Source of the DNA: Rhizoctonia solani
Lineage: Eukaryota > Basidiomycota > Agaricomycetes > Cantharellales > Ceratobasidiaceae
NCBI RefSeq assembly: GCF_016906535.1
Contig: NC_057373.1
Span: 1,302,001-1,366,000 of the forward strand
DNA: 64,000 bases
Direction of reading: 5' to 3'
Part shown: positions 45,601 through 58,352 of the stretch, piece after piece
How the letters are laid out: every line of letters begins with the position of its first letter
Position numbering within the stretch: the stretch's first letter is position 1
Program-made: the position numbers and the translations under genes
The notes under the pieces: model-generated
The model's input: only the letters and a program-made list of their open reading frames with translations
Told to the model about the DNA's origin: nothing
Databases searched by the model: none

Positions 45601-46239
45601 CCGGAGAGAGGGCGTTAACAAGCATGTGGTGGGGTTGCTAATGGAAACCCCTCTCCCAATGTACGTGGATATAATCGGTGCGCCGTCTGAGTTTCCTAGT
45701 AAGAGCTAAGAGACTCGGGGCGTACGCCTAGTATCTGTATTTTGGGACACTGAGGTCACGAGCCACCAGAGGAATACCGAAGGTAGAAATCAATGGTGAT
45801 CAGCAGAAGTATCGGCAGCCGAGTGACTGATGGCGGGGATTGGAAAATCAAAGGAGGTAGGAGCACATGGTATCTCATTAACCAATCCAAGTGACCTTGA
45901 TTCCTGCGCTGGAATGACGGGACCATGCGAGTTCTAGGCAAGCATCCATAATACTTCTGCTCTTGTACACTTCCTGGTTTGTGGCAGGTATAGCAACGAA
46001 GCAAATGACCTAGATTGGCCCATGGCTCGTGAAAACGGTCAAACATCGTCCCACCTTCCTAGTTGTGCCTTCTATTTATTCATGCAGTTTTTACGCCCCC
46101 TTTCCGTCTCCGGCGACCTCTGAGCACCGACAGCCGGGTGGTACTTAAGCTCGTCAGCTCCTGACCTCACGTTCATCTACTTTCCCTCCCCGAGCCCGAG
46201 TCTTGTGAATCGTCTCCCCCGCACCCATCGTCCAAATCA
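45601..46239. other. Possible upstream exons of the split gene, and 4-TM promoter
   Basis: A 96-codon minus frame at 45756-46046 exists but its composition is not convincing. The C+T-rich stretch at 46170-46235 looks like the 5' leader of the gene starting at 46240. Confidence 0.3.
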
Positions 46240-47097
46240 ATGAGGCACTCACTCCCGCTCCGGACCCCACGTCTCTTTTTGCTTGGCCTTACCTGGGCCT
46301 TGGGTATTATCGGTGCTGCTGCGGGGCTGAACGCAATTGTCAAGTGAGATTCTGAGCACCACTAGGATCGGCTGAAACTCGAGTGCTAACTTTGTCGTGT
46401 GCGCATTCAAGGCGAAATGACCAGGTATCCTCTATTAAACAAGCTGTAGCTGCGCTCCGCATCACGGTGTTTGTTGACACCAATAACATTTTGCGTTCGG
46501 GCATAGTCCTCGCTGTAAGTGATCGAAAACTTCACCCGCGATCGCAAATCCTGGGAGCTGATCGCCGTACGCTATTTTTAGGTCGGTTGCCTCTTGCTCG
46601 CTCTCGTTGCCTCAGTTTTCATCGGGCTCCTTGTCCTTGATTCGCTCAAACCTTCGAGTGCAAATCCGATTTCGACTCGCACACTTGGTGTTCAAACCGG
46701 ACTCCTAGGGTTCCTTACTGTCTGGATCTTTGCGTGCCTTGTAGCCGTCACTAAATTTGCAGCTACTGGAAGTGCTTCAGTAGCTGCATACACCGGTAGT
46801 ATTAGAGTTCCTGATGCTCTGGTTCACGCAACCGAATCACAACTTGGATTTTCCCGCGTGTATTGGGATCAACTTTATGGTCTGTTTCACACTTCGAGTC
46901 TGTATATGCGCGTACTCATGTCAAACACAGTGAGGATATTGACTGTTGCCCCATGGGTGACCTTCTTATTCGCCCTCATCACCACTATTGTCTCCTTCTC
47001 GGCTTCCAGAAGGCGATCAGCTACTTCTGAGCAGTCAGGATGGAACGACCGGGAAAAGGGCGAGGCCGAGATGCGAGAGAACGCTCGTGCTGAGTGA
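46240..47097 (+). CDS. Four-TM membrane protein, fungal, function unknown
   Basis: The start at 46240 gives MRHSLPLRTPRLFLLGLTWA and a first helix (GIIGAAAGLNAIVK), ending in a gtgaga donor. The second exon carries QAVAALRITVFVDTNNILRS. After a further intron, helix VGCLLLALVASVFIGLLVLD, then LLGFLTVWIFACLVAVTKF, a loop with LVHATESQLGFSRVYW, and a last helix WVTFLFALITTIVSF followed by a basic Ser/Arg-rich cytosolic tail ending ENARAE at 47097. The four-helix MARVEL-like spacing is suggestive only. It is convergent with eIF3h. Confidence 0.65.
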
Positions 47098-47533
47098 TAC
47101 ATCGGCTTGTCCTAACACACCTAATATTGCTTTGGGACGTTATGTTACTTTTGGCGTATCATCAGACGTTGTGGACGTGCCCGCAACGATTCTTGTACCT
47201 ATTGCGGTTTCTTTATATTTCGACTTAAACCTATTTTGTTGTAACAAATGGATACATACATCATCAATATCAGGGCCCCAGTCGGGGGGGGGGGGATGCG
47301 GAGACAAGGGTTGGGCATCCACGTCTTGAGATCTGAATCATGTGAAAACACGAACTGAAGTAAACCGCTACTTAGTGGGTTAATCATCATAATGTACCTG
47401 GTGCTAATGGTAGGAAGCACTAACATGGAGCAAGCATAATGCCCATGAAATCCTCAACTTCCACAAAAGTACAATCAGCCCTTCGATTCAATCAAAAAAA
47501 TAAGATTCATCATATAACTATATGCATTTATAT
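47098..47533. other. Convergent 3' intergenic region
   Basis: 436 bp between converging stop codons; contains a G11 run near 47285-47295. No gene seen. Confidence 0.4.
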
Positions 47534-48879
47534 TCAAGCAAGCCCTTTCTGGGCTTCGGGCCTTGCAAGATACATTTTTACCATCTCAGCAGAGCTCGCC
47601 ACCGCCGCACTCTTCGCCTGTGTATCGAGTTGTCCAAGAAGAAGCATGCTTTCCAATCGGCTCGGCTCGGAAGGAAGCCTGAACATCCTCGCAAACTCTT
47701 CGTCCGTCATCGGAGGAAGACCTTGGTTGGCGCGTTGAGCGTCTTCTTCCACGCGCTTTGCCTCTGCTCTTGTACGTTCACGAGCGTGTTGCCTGGCGTG
47801 GTACGCTAAGTTACTCTCCTCTGCTTTGACCGCATCGGCGGCATCTACGAGGCGCTCAAGGTGCGCATTGGGGTTGAGATCGAACTGAAGGAAGGAAGGC
47901 TCAATAGGCGCAGATGGGAAAGTCGAAGGGGATAGCGAGGTAAGCTGAGTAGGTAGAGACAGATTAGAGAGGAAGGCGCTGAGGAGAGACGTGTTATGGA
48001 CCGTGACAGGGAATTCTTCCATGATCGCGGAGAAGGTTAGCTGGTTGCTTATCAAACTAGACAGGGTAGATTTAATATGCATAATACCCCGTCGATTTCA
48101 ATTCGAACTGACCTTGCAGTATCAAACTTCTTGTTCTTGTGTGCTTTTCTAAATGACTCTGATAGTCTAAACGCCCTGAGCGACGCAACGCCCCGGACCG
48201 CAGATGAGTGTCTAATCCAGATCCTGAGATCAATCTCGGGAAGGGTGAACACACCACATACCATGGACAACCACAACTCCACCGTGACGCAGTTTCTCTT
48301 GGTGTAATGCTTGTTGTTCGATCAAAGATTGCCGCAAAAATCCTCCAAGTGTGCAAGACTGGTAGAATCCTACAACGCTATCATCTCCCTGGACTTCATT
48401 TAGTTGTCTCAGCATAGCTACTTGGTATCTTGCGTTTGCTACGACGATGGCCCATTCATGTCAAACCCTAGGGTCCAAATTAACTATTTGTGCTCACCTG
48501 CGGCCTTGCCCGACTTGTCATCATCATCTGTCAGGTTTGGCATGGCGAATGAATTTGTGACATTCAGTGTCCCATCGAGGTCGATGCCGACCAGCAGTCC
48601 ATTGGCGTTGGATGATTCCTGACTATGCTTCATAATTTTCATTACTACCTAATTGAAGTCGAGAATATCTCAGGTCTTATCTTACTTCAAATTGATACAA
48701 GTACTCACCAAGCCATCTAGCTCTACAGATGTTAGGGGAATCTCAGCCTCTACATCCATCAACTTGGCCATCGATGCTGGAATCGCTTCATGGACGACTG
48801 TTGTTGCGGGTGCAGCAGTTTGAGCTGCCTGCCTCTCGGGCATTGTAGCGGCAATTGCCGCGGCCATAGATGTTGCCAT
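47534..48879 (-). CDS. Eukaryotic translation initiation factor 3 subunit h (MPN domain)
   Basis: Core subunit of eIF3, scanning and initiation, cytosol. An Ala-rich start at 48879 (MATSMAAAIAATMPERQAAQ) is followed by EIPLTSVELDGL joined to VVMKIMKHSQESSNANGLLV, then LDGTLNVTNSFAMPNL and MLRQLNEVQGDDSVVGFYQS. This is the MPN fold without the JAMM zinc motif, as expected for eIF3h. LRHGGVVVVHD, GVASLRAFRLSESFRKAH and KNKKFDTA precede a gtcagt intron, then LISNQLTFSAIMEEFPVTVH and a C-terminal helical part NLAYHARQHARERTRAEAKR, ending PEAQKGLA at 47534. Five or six exons; no frame slip seen. Confidence 0.88.
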
Positions 48880-49266
48880 TTTGCTACTAGATTATTGGAG
48901 CCTCACGAAACACAAGTCGGTTTGTAGTGCCCTATCCAAGTTTTTGTGGCAATGTCGATCACTCGAATATTTTAGGTTTCGGATGTAATTTGTTTTCAGG
49001 GCTTCCGTAGTCTATGAGTGGCAAATAGTGTCAAATACCTCATATGCCATGTCGTCGTTATATGCTCATCGTGTGCAACACATTGGATTGTGGTCCATTC
49101 TAATGGGTCCAATACTCATGGATATACCCTAGGCTTTTATAGAACAAAGAAAGATTGTACATAACTTCACAATGATTGAACTGTACGTGGCATAGCAGGG
49201 TACATATAAATGCATATGCATTGAACCTCAAAGAATAGTAACAACAGCGCTAAAGAGATCCTCTCT
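48880..49266. other. Intergenic stretch, eIF3h promoter and eS7 3' region
   Basis: 387 bp; no coding signal on either strand. Confidence 0.4.
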
Positions 49267-50082
49267 TTAGTCTGTGGCGACTGTAGGGAACTCGAACACG
49301 ACGTCCTTTCCAGTGAGTCGGCGGTAGATCGAGGAGAACGAGTCGAGCTTGTACTCGAGGGTGTTCTGGTCTTTTGAGTCGAGGAAGCTAAAAAGAACCT
49401 GTTATTGGGTTGAACCAAACACAACCTGTCTCACTTACACCTTGAGCAACTTGCTGCCGTCAACCGCAACACGGGTTCGCTTTCCGACAATGTCAGTAGG
49501 GAACACGAGATCCTCGAGAATCTTCTCGTGGACCGAGGTCAAAGTGCGAGAACCTAATTATATCATTCAAAAGCTTTTCTCCGATTGTCATGTTTTCAAC
49601 GTACGAGGGCGCTTTTGCTGGACACGGGAGGTCCTGGTGGGCTTCCTGAGCATGCGGCGCTGGGCGATGAATACAACATGGCGATCGGCAAACTTTTTCT
49701 CGAGTTCACGGGTCAATCTAAGTACATTTAAGTAACGCTCCGTGTCATTGACCACTACTACATACCGAGATTGCACCTTGTGGAATGCCTTTAGTTGAGG
49801 AACAGGGACAAAGACAACAATTGCCTTCTTTCCACCCTTAACATCGACCTCCTTGGCCGCAGAGATCTACGTGATAATCTCGGTTAGCTCATGTGCCAAT
49901 ACGCATAGAGCCAAAAGATATATCAGAAACTATCCGCTTACCTGGAGCACGCGGAGCTCAGTCTTCAGGTCCGGCACGTTGTTCTCCAAATCAATCAAGG
50001 CCTGGGCGACTGCGACCTCAGTCTCATCGGGGGGAGTGCTGGGGGCATTGGCCGTGCGATAGATCTTGTTGTTTACAGACAT
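49267..50082 (-). CDS. RPS7: 40S ribosomal protein eS7 (RPS7)
   Basis: Structural protein of the small ribosomal subunit. The start at 50082 reads [20 protein letters not shown], then [16 protein letters not shown]. After an intron [39 protein letters not shown] and [20 protein letters not shown] follow, then [35 protein letters not shown], and the last exon [35 protein letters not shown], with the stop at 49267. Five exons; length is about the usual 195 residues. No slip is seen. The family is certain. Confidence 0.95.
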
Positions 50083-51249
50083 GACTGAACAGCTTTTGTT
50101 ATGCCGAATATATGGATGACGGCAGGGTCTATCGACGATCTTTGTTAGTTCGAGACTGATGACTGTCGAGCCCAAAAGTCATTTTAGTCCATCTGTGCAC
50201 TTTTTGCCCATTCAACCACTCTTTCCTTCAGCAATTCTTCAATTCCATTTGTTGGTCCAACAGACCTTTTCCTCGTAGTCAAAAAGACTATAAACGCAAA
50301 AACTCACCGTGTCAGGCGGCGATAATGCCAACGGCGTGCTCGAGTGTTGACGACTTGATTTGATATTTTGGATCCGGTTCACTGATCCAACCGGGTGGCG
50401 GATTACCTCAGCTACTCTCTCGCCACCCCAACATCAATATCTCATTTGTTGGAGTGAACTAGGAATAGCATATTATGTATCCTTATTTTCTATTTTATTC
50501 TCCGTTCCTTACTTTTTGTCAGTTGGACTTAATCGTAACACTAATTTTACCCTCATCCATAGTATATCTACCCTACCGGAGCGCTGGGCACCAAGTAAAT
50601 AACATCAGTGGAGCTTTATGCCAGAAAAGGGCGTATCTACGCCCTTAATTGATACAACTATAGTAGCGATGATCAAAAGGATTGAATTTAAATAATCTCA
50701 CATACGAATTCCATAGCCACGTAATCAGACAACGCTAATTTCTATGAATCGTATACATCACAAATAGACAAACGCATATCGAATTCCCAACCATTAATAC
50801 ACATGTATATCCACTCCCCTTAAGCTCAGCTCCGTAATTAGTCAAAATTAAAATCAAAAGCTAGATTTCATACTTAGTTCGTAATCATGGATACTTGGGC
50901 CCCCTGATTTCAGACTCATACGCACCTTCCTTCACCTTTTTGCTGCCCCCTTTGAATATATTTTCTATCAAAGGTCCAAAATGCCCACTAAACAAGGTTA
51001 CATGCCGTCTCAAAAGGGCTTTAATAGAACATAAATGTATGCTTTTACCATTTGTATGTCATGAAGCGTGAGCTCCTTGGGCGTAACCCCACCACTCAAA
51101 TATTATCGGTACAGCTGTACGAGCATGGAATCTAAGTCGCAAGGCACAAGTGTCTGTGTCTGTGTCTGTGAATTCCCATGAATTAAATTCAGTACCTCGT
51201 ATCAATCGTAAATCCCGAACATAGTCAGAAACAAATATTAGGTATGTTT
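50083..51249. other. Intergenic stretch (1.2 kb), no gene supported
   Basis: RPS7 promoter at the left; the rest is A+T-rich with stops in all frames. A short TGTGTC repeat (about three units) is near 51151-51172. Confidence 0.45.
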
Positions 51250-53414
51250 TTAGTAGGCAAAGCGGAAGCCCTTGCGTCTCTGCCTGACTTCTTCAACGGT
51301 CACACCCTCCAATTCAGCGGCCTCCTCCAGAGCGTCTCGGCGCTCTTGCATTCCCTCGACTTCTTCACCATTGTCCAAGCGACTATCATATGAAAATGTT
51401 AGAGTTAGCCAACAAACGAAAAACATATGCGTACTGGTTCAGAGTAATGAGGTGCTGCCTAAATGCAAAGCACATAGCAATGGCACATCCGAAGCATGCA
51501 ATGCAGATTGCGTAGGAGTTGCGGTAGGTTGTCCCCCATTCATTCGGCCATACGTACGAACCCGCGACATTCCCAAGTTGTGAGAACGCGTTGATTAGGG
51601 CGAGTGCAACAGCACGCTTAGAGGGTGGGCGGGGGAGCGAGTTAGAGCACCAAGAAAAGAAGACGATGAATCCGGCATAGGATTGTGCCATCTAAAAGGA
51701 GTTTAGTTACTTAAGCTGATTGCATCTTAGTCCGACTCACCAAGAAGAGCGCAATATATCGCCCTGCAGTGTTCATAGTCGCCTCGGCAATAACAAACCC
51801 GATGATACCAACAAAAAGAGGAACGAAACGTGCCAGAAGCGCTCGCCGGTCTTATCAGCGTGGCGTGCATTAATGAATGCAACGATAGTAGCAAAGGCCC
51901 AAGGAGGTGCGCAGAGGAGCAAGGTAATGGTACGGTTGTATCCCAGAGTCGCGGTGAGGGTAGGGAAGTAGGCATTGAAACTCAAGCCAACGACTTGCGC
52001 GGTAAGAGCGAGCGCTAGCCACCAGACCTTCCAGTCCTTAACGGCAAGAATCAAACCGTGGAATGCGCCTTCCTCTTTGGTATCGTGGTCTGCTTCACCA
52101 CCAGCGTCCTATGCAAAAGTTAGATTTAGTTGTCTCGTGGGCATAGAATCATTGCTCGCCTCAGCCATGCGAACTTGAGCCAGACGCCTCTCCATGGGGC
52201 TCAACCACTTAGTGGTGCTTGGAAAATCGGGCAAGATGAAAATAGCAAGGATGGCGACAGCCATGGTAACCGCACCCTCGATAAAGAACAGCCAGCGCCA
52301 CGCAGCATGGCCAAGCTTGCCTTGCATTCCATCAAGAATACCAGCTGCAATCAAGCCACCGAAAGCATTGGAAGACAAGTTACCGCAATAGAGGATTGCA
52401 GTTCGCAAACCAAGCTCCTCACGCTTGTACCATTTGGACAAGAGGAAAAGCGCACCAGGGAAAAAGGCAGCTTCCACAAAACCGAGGAAGAAGCGGGTCA
52501 GGAGAGCCCCAACAAAGCTGTTAGGCGTAGCAGATGGGTAAGTTTAACGTTTGCATCAACAAACACTAGGGCTCACTTGTGAGTAATACCCGTTAGGCAA
52601 GAAATTGCACCCCAAATGAGCATGCATGCTGGCAAGTAAAGCGATGGTTTGCCGATGTCTGATCGAAACCGACAATCAACCGGGGGTTTTCTCCACGACA
52701 GGGCATGGTGCTGACTCACAGTTCAAGAACATGTTACTAGAAAGAGGGGTGAGAACAGAAAGGCTTGATTAGGAAACTGGGCAACATACCTGGGCACCTG
52801 CATCAAAATGTATCCGACATAGAGGATTGACAGTAAAGTTGCAAACTCCTTGCCCTTGAGACCCAAGTCAGTTTCGAAGCCACGTAATTTGGCTGCTGCA
52901 GCATTATTTCTGTCGATCTAGGCGATGAAAGTGCGATTAATGCCTTGTTCTGTATAACGGAAATGTGTATACTTACGTAGTTCAAAATGTAGATGACGAC
53001 CATGATACTCATACGTGCATCTAACTTGCGCAAGAGCTTCCTCTCCATCCGTCTGCGCTCTTCGGTCCCTCCAAACTCAGCGTCAACATTCCTCAACGGA
53101 TCGTTGGACGCGACTTTGGACATATCGTTATCTTCGACATGTGCTGGCTCAGAGCCAGGTTTGAAATCGTCAGCAGTCATATCGGGGTTCGTCGAAATGG
53201 GTGTAGAAGTTTCCAAATGCCCAGATGAAGAATGAGGGGAAGAGAGGGGAGAAGAGGGGGATGGGGCTCTTGAGCTGGGGGCGAGCAGGCTTTTGGTCGA
53301 TGGGTATTTCATGAAATCGGCTAATTGCTTCTGGTTCCTCTGATGGTCCTTCTCCCCCAGAACAAAAGTTGTAGCCGAGGTCAAATTTGGCTCACGAGTT
53401 GGAGGCCAAGCCAA
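51250..53414 (-). CDS. MFS transporter, anion:cation symporter (ACS/allantoate permease) family
   Basis: Plasma-membrane permease of the DAL5/TNA1/FEN2-like group; the substrate (vitamin, carboxylate or allantoate) is not predictable. The farthest start is 53414 (MAWPPTREPNLTSATTF); MKYPSTKSLL about 100 bases later is an alternative. A polar N-terminus holds RMERKLLRKLDARMSIMVVI, followed by DRNNAAAAKLRGFETDLGLK, the usual ACS loop. Then GKPSLYLPACMLIWGAISCL, GFVEAAFFPGALFLLSKWYK, LRTAILYCGNLSSNAFGGLI, WLFFIEGAVTMAVA (signature region), and FPTLTATLGYNRTITLLLCA. The C-terminus has EWGTTYRNSYAICIACFGC and ends RQRRKGFRFAY at 51250. The frame slips near 51833 (ERFW to RFVPLFVGIIGF), repaired by one base. 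About eight introns. Confidence 0.87.
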
Positions 53415-54286
53415 TGCTTGAAATTACACCAGCGAGTACGTCATCGGGAGCTACGGGCCGGTCACGTGCGAAGACTCCAACTGGCCGACGAACACTTATC
53501 GAAAGTTACATTTGAACCTGTGCCCACGACTGTAGTGCGATACTCTTGTGACTATGGTCCCAGCTTTATGTGCAGAATTTGAGCAGTTCATCCTTCATTG
53601 GTCCAAAGGCTTCAAAGCTTACATATAATCAACGCTGCATTCCGGCGGCCGACCATCCGAACCCCACAACCCCCGAGCTTAATGGAAACATTCCCCAGCC
53701 TAACCGACTTCTAGATAATTTATCCCCTGCAGGAACCGCAACATGCCGATTCAATGCAGAAATTCGCCGATCTAGCCAAGCCAGTCTTCTGACTGTTTTT
53801 CTCCCGATACCGGCTCTTTGTGGTGCCTTGGCCTCGTGGCACATGATATAATTATTCAGCCGAGGCCGTGTTGGACGACATGGTTAATTCATGACTTGGC
53901 TTGGTCCTACCTAGGTCCAATTTAGCTTCTTAGAGAGGTTCTCCCCAGGTCCATGTGGGCCCAGTTGGTCCGCACTTACAAGTAGGCCAACCGTGTTAAT
54001 TAATGAATATGCGCTAGCTGGGCTTGATGCACAAAGCGCGTACGGGGTCATAAAGTTTGGCCAGGATCGAACAAGGAGCCGCGTGGCCATGAGTGGAGTT
54101 GGTACATAACACCTCCTCTTGCCTGTGCCGCATACCTCGCTGGATTTCCCCCCTCCAGTGTGTCTGGGGCAGTCCCACGTTCAAAGCTAAACCGAGTAAG
54201 TAACTCGGTGACGTCGCGCTTAAATAATAACATCCGTAGTAATTCCAGACGTAATTCTCTATACAGTTCAAGGGATCGCGACTAGG
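53415..54286. other. Intergenic stretch (0.9 kb), divergent promoter
   Basis: Between the minus MFS gene and the plus intronless gene. No coding frame is convincing. Confidence 0.4.
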
Positions 54287-55330
54287 ATGCAGCCGAATAC
54301 GGTCGTTGGCGGCAGTACTTACCCTCGTGTCCGTCCACCCCCTTCCCACATCCAAGCCTCGTATCCCTCCTCGCTCCGGCGTGTCATGTCTGAAATGCAC
54401 CCAGTAATACGACCACCAGTTTCTTCAGTGCCACCAGTGCCCCAGTTACCTCAAGCCATTTTGGACTCCCGGGGAAAGGAAAATGAGTTCAAGCCAAGGG
54501 TGTCCAAGTCAAGAGATTCCGAACTTATGGCATTTAATATTCCTTATGTTCCCGAGTCTAGGAGGAGAAAGTATGGCTACGAGCTCCCTCCGCACCCCCG
54601 GGACGCAATCCTGCAAGGGAAAACACTCCGTCACGCACCAGACTCACGACGGCTCAATACGAGGCGTGATATCGACCGCCAGACGGTTGAAATGATGCGT
54701 GAGCGTCTGAACGATCAGAGCGACATTCATTTGGGTACGAGGAAATCGGGAGACTTCCATGGCACAATGGGTACGAACTATGTGCCAGTTGATGAAGAAC
54801 TGATGAGGGAAAGGTTTAAACAACAAAGAAAGCAAGGAGCACTAGACCTGGCCGTGCCTCACAAGACCAACGTTCTGACTGGAAGTATATCAAATGCCCC
54901 ATCAGAACGAAGGGGAAGCGGCGCGACGTTGCTTTTACCTGACTTTACAATTATCCGTGGTTCAATGCCTCTCAGCGCTGGGCAAGGTATTCCCGAGTCT
55001 CCAGAGCCTGAGTCTCCACATACCACCTTTGAATGGGACAGTCCTTCACCCTTTGGAGGACCATTGTTTGCGCCACATTGGAATCAGAACTGGAATAATG
55101 GCCGCCCATCTAGTTTGGATGAAACTCAAAGTCCATCACGCAAAGCAAGTCAACCCGAGTTGGACATCGAGCTAGCTAAGAAAACACGGCCCACCACGCT
55201 TCCGAGTATTAATAATGCTGATCATACAAGTAACTCCTCCGAGGCAGAGAGAAAGCGATTGGGAGTCATTTTGAATCCTCGGGATGTGAACGAGGTATTT
55301 GAGAGAAGGTTTGGTCTCCAGGTGCTCTGA
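54287..55330 (+). CDS. Intronless 347-residue orphan, disordered and basic
   Basis: Single uninterrupted frame, MQPNTVVGGSTYPRVRPPPS to NEVFERRFGLQVL. The N-terminal third is Pro-rich; the middle has FNIPYVPESRRRKYGYELPP and ERLNDQSDIHLGTRKSG; the last third is Ser/Pro-rich, with PESPEPESPHTTFEWDSPSP. A C-terminal short helix ILNPRDVNEVFERRFGLQVL looks like a conserved patch. No signal peptide, membrane segment or known domain was recognised. Codon use and length support a real gene; being intronless in an intron-rich window is notable. Confidence 0.65.
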   Translation: MQPNTVVGGSTYPRVRPPPSHIQASYPSSLRRVMSEMHPVIRPPVSSVPPVPQLPQAILDSRGKENEFKPRVSKSRDSELMAFNIPYVPESRRRKYGYELPPHPRDAILQGKTLRHAPDSRRLNTRRDIDRQTVEMMRERLNDQSDIHLGTRKSGDFHGTMGTNYVPVDEELMRERFKQQRKQGALDLAVPHKTNVLTGSISNAPSERRGSGATLLLPDFTIIRGSMPLSAGQGIPESPEPESPHTTFEWDSPSPFGGPLFAPHWNQNWNNGRPSSLDETQSPSRKASQPELDIELAKKTRPTTLPSINNADHTSNSSEAERKRLGVILNPRDVNEVFERRFGLQVL

Positions 55331-56093
55331 GGTCTAGGACATTCAAACTGTGAACAATGGACAAGACATGACAATCGTTTACGAGATACCTATGATTATG
55401 CTTATAGTTTTCCGTTTCCTCCTAGTTGCTGTATTGTTTTAGCATTACTCTTTGTGTAGCTATCGACTTTGTACATGTACAAATTGATTATCTCTATATG
55501 CAAATACGTCTAGGCAATTAGCCAATCACGACTTCTACCGTTGGCTCATCGGCATGTAGGATAATTGGTGTACCCATCGTCAAGCAATGAGCCAACTATA
55601 TGAACATTCATTGGCTGAGCAGTTGTCATTGCAAAACTTATTGGCTCCGTGCCTGCTAGTCGAAAGTAATAAAACGGAGCTAGTGCCCCATATGGAAGAA
55701 TAGCCGGGTATGAAAGTCATCTGAGTACGAATTAGGAAATACATCAGCGCACACTTCGCCTTTCCCGATGCTCCAAGAGGATCGGGCACGTGGGAATACC
55801 CCGAGTTAAAACCGAGAGCAAGATTAGTCTGCGTGAGGGCCAAGGAGCATTGGGTAGCGGTAAGAGGCGTGGAGGCAGCGAGCATAGCCCAAATCGCGTG
55901 GAAAAGACTTTAAATGACGTCGAGTCTATCGGTGGCGCACGATGATCGAGGGAATACACGAACCAATGGGGAGGGAGTCCGTTCGATGAGATTCCGGTCC
56001 GAATATCCGAGGACAGAAGCCATCCAATCCGAGGCTCAAAACCAGCCGACAACACTCGATGGTTGCAAACCACTCTCATTTTCCCCCAGTATA
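55331..56093. other. Intergenic stretch, CYB2 promoter
   Basis: A 102-codon minus frame (55580-55885) opens MLAASTPLTATQCSLALTQ but no partner exon was found, so it is not called. The stretch to 56093 contains the promoter of the lactate dehydrogenase. Confidence 0.35.
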
Positions 56094-58143
56094 ATGTTAC
56101 GTCGACAAGCCTTTGCGTGTGCTCGTCGTACGGCTCGAACACTCACTACTTCGGCGTCAGCTGCCAATCCGCGGTCGACTAGAGCTGCAATAAATCCATC
56201 TCCTGCGATAACAGCCGGGCGACGGCTGTATGCGTTTGCCTTTGGTGTTGGGGGAGTCACACTTGGTCTTGTTGGCTACAAGCTCTTGCCACGTGGGGGC
56301 GAGTCCCACCAGCAGGATATCCCAATTGAACTCTCTGGTCGGCTCATTCCGTTCAGCGAGGTCCAGAAACATAATACTCGCGATTCATGCTGGGTTGTTA
56401 TCAATGGCGAAATATATGACGTGACTGGGTTCCTCAACGATCATCCCGGAGGAATTGGCCCCATTCTCAAGGTCGCTGGGTCCGATGCAACTCGTGTATT
56501 TGTCCCGATTCACCCGCCCGATACGCTCTCAACGCTGCCGCCCACATCCCACGTTGGCACTGTCGACCCTACAACACTTCCCGCTCAGTTAACTCAACTC
56601 ACTGCCGAGGAATTGAGGATAAAAGAGGCTAGGGCGAATCTACCGTCACCAGAAGCCGCTATCAATCTTGCGGATATTGAAAAACTCGCTCAAACAGTTC
56701 TTACTCAGACAGCATGGGCTTATTATCGTAGTGCTGGAGATGATGAGTTTTGTAAGTTGGACTCGACGCATACTCGAGAGCCAGCACTTAGTCTTATCCA
56801 GCGTACCGTGAAAACAACTATGCCTTCCGCCGGTACTGGTTCCGTCCTCGAGTGTGCGTCTATTTTCCCACTGAATTTACCCGGACTTACACGTACTTGC
56901 GGGATAGGATGAACAAAGTATCCGAAATTCAAACGTCTACCACAATTCTCGGTATTCCGACTTCTCTTCCCATCTTCGTCTCGCCTGCTGCACTGGCACG
57001 ATTAGGCCACCCTGACGGTGAAGTCGGCATCACACGCGGCGTTGCCTCCGAAGGTATTATCCAGGGCGTATCAATTAACGCATCCTGCTCGTTAAATGAA
57101 ATAAACGATGCACGATCCACCGACTTTTCTCCATCCTCACTCTCACACTCTACTTCGCCCGGTCAAACACACTCTTCTGTCACCCCTGCGACAACCACAC
57201 AAAATCCAGATGCCTCCTCCCAACAGCCACTTATCTTCCAAATCTACCTCAACAAACAACGCGACCTCTCCAAATCGCTTTTGCAAAAGTCGAATCAATG
57301 GGTTTCAGAGCGTTAATGGTTACTGTTGATGCGGCGGTTTCAGGTAACAGGGAGTTAGATAGGCGAACAAAAGATGAGGGAAAGTTTACTGGGCCAGCCC
57401 AGTATGGAACCGGAACTGGGGAGGCAGGGAAGAAGACGCAAGGGGTGGCGCAGGCCATTTCGGGCTACCAAGACCCGGACGTGTGCTGTAAGTTTCATAT
57501 TCCAGCCCAGCGTTTGTAAGACTGACTTGTTGTCACAGGGGACGATATCGCGTGGATTCGGAGTATAACCAAACTCCCTCTTGTGGTCAAGGGAATTCAA
57601 TGTGTTGAAGACGCTGAAAAGGCTTATGAGCACGGAGTTGAAGGCATTGTGCTCTCGAATCACGGAGGACGTGAACTTGACTTGTGCGCTTTGAAACATC
57701 TTCCCCTCTCCTCTCTATCATAACTAACCAAACCACGTTAGCTCTCCAGCACCAATAGATATCCTCCATGAACTCCGCCAAAAGCGACCGGACATTTTCA
57801 AAGATGGACGCATGGAGGTATTTATTGATGGCGGGATTCGACGTGGGACCGATGTGCTCAAAGCACTCTGTCTGGGTGCGAAAGCCGTCGGATTGGGCCG
57901 TCCTTTCTTGTATGCGAATGCAGCGTGGGGTGAAGACGGGGTGAGGAGATGCGTGCAAAGTATGTTGACTATTTTTCTTGTGAAATCACCAACTCACCAT
58001 TAATCTATATATTAGTTATGAGAGAGGAAATTGAGACGGGAATGCGTCTCCTTGGCGTTACACGGGTAGAAGACCTTGGCCCACACCATGTCAAGTACAT
58101 GGATCGCGAACCAGCGCCCATCCCAAGAACTGATTCTCCATGA
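56094..58143 (+). CDS. L-lactate dehydrogenase (cytochrome), flavocytochrome b2
   Basis: Oxidises L-lactate to pyruvate, passing electrons to cytochrome c in the mitochondrial intermembrane space. The start at 56094 gives an Arg-rich presequence ([20 protein letters not shown]) and a hydrophobic sorting segment [19 protein letters not shown]. The heme domain has [20 protein letters not shown] with the HPGG ligand. After introns, [84 protein letters not shown] with the FMN lysine, and [10 protein letters not shown] with catalytic His and Arg (about 57655). Then [20 protein letters not shown] and [19 protein letters not shown]-terminus: [11 protein letters not shown]. The frame slips at 57286-57289 (AAAA run; LLQK to [10 protein letters not shown]), repaired by one base. 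All catalytic motifs are present. Confidence 0.92.
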
Positions 58144-58352
58144 TATTGTTTTGTTGTCAGGCTATTGAGTAGTTTGTGGACCATTTGCTTGTTTTTTTTT
58201 TCGTTATACCCTTGTTGATTTACTATGCTTTTGGATGGACGATAATTCGTGAAGCTTGGGTCTGTGCAACTTGAAATGAAATGTAGACATTCATTATAGT
58301 TAAGCATTCCACAATAGTGTGGCATATAGTAAAGGCATCGCTTATGTGTAGA

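Noticed and set aside
55580..55885. Minus-strand 102-codon frame upstream of CYB2 with signal-like start
   Set aside because: No splice partners, no recognisable domain, and it lies in a promoter region.
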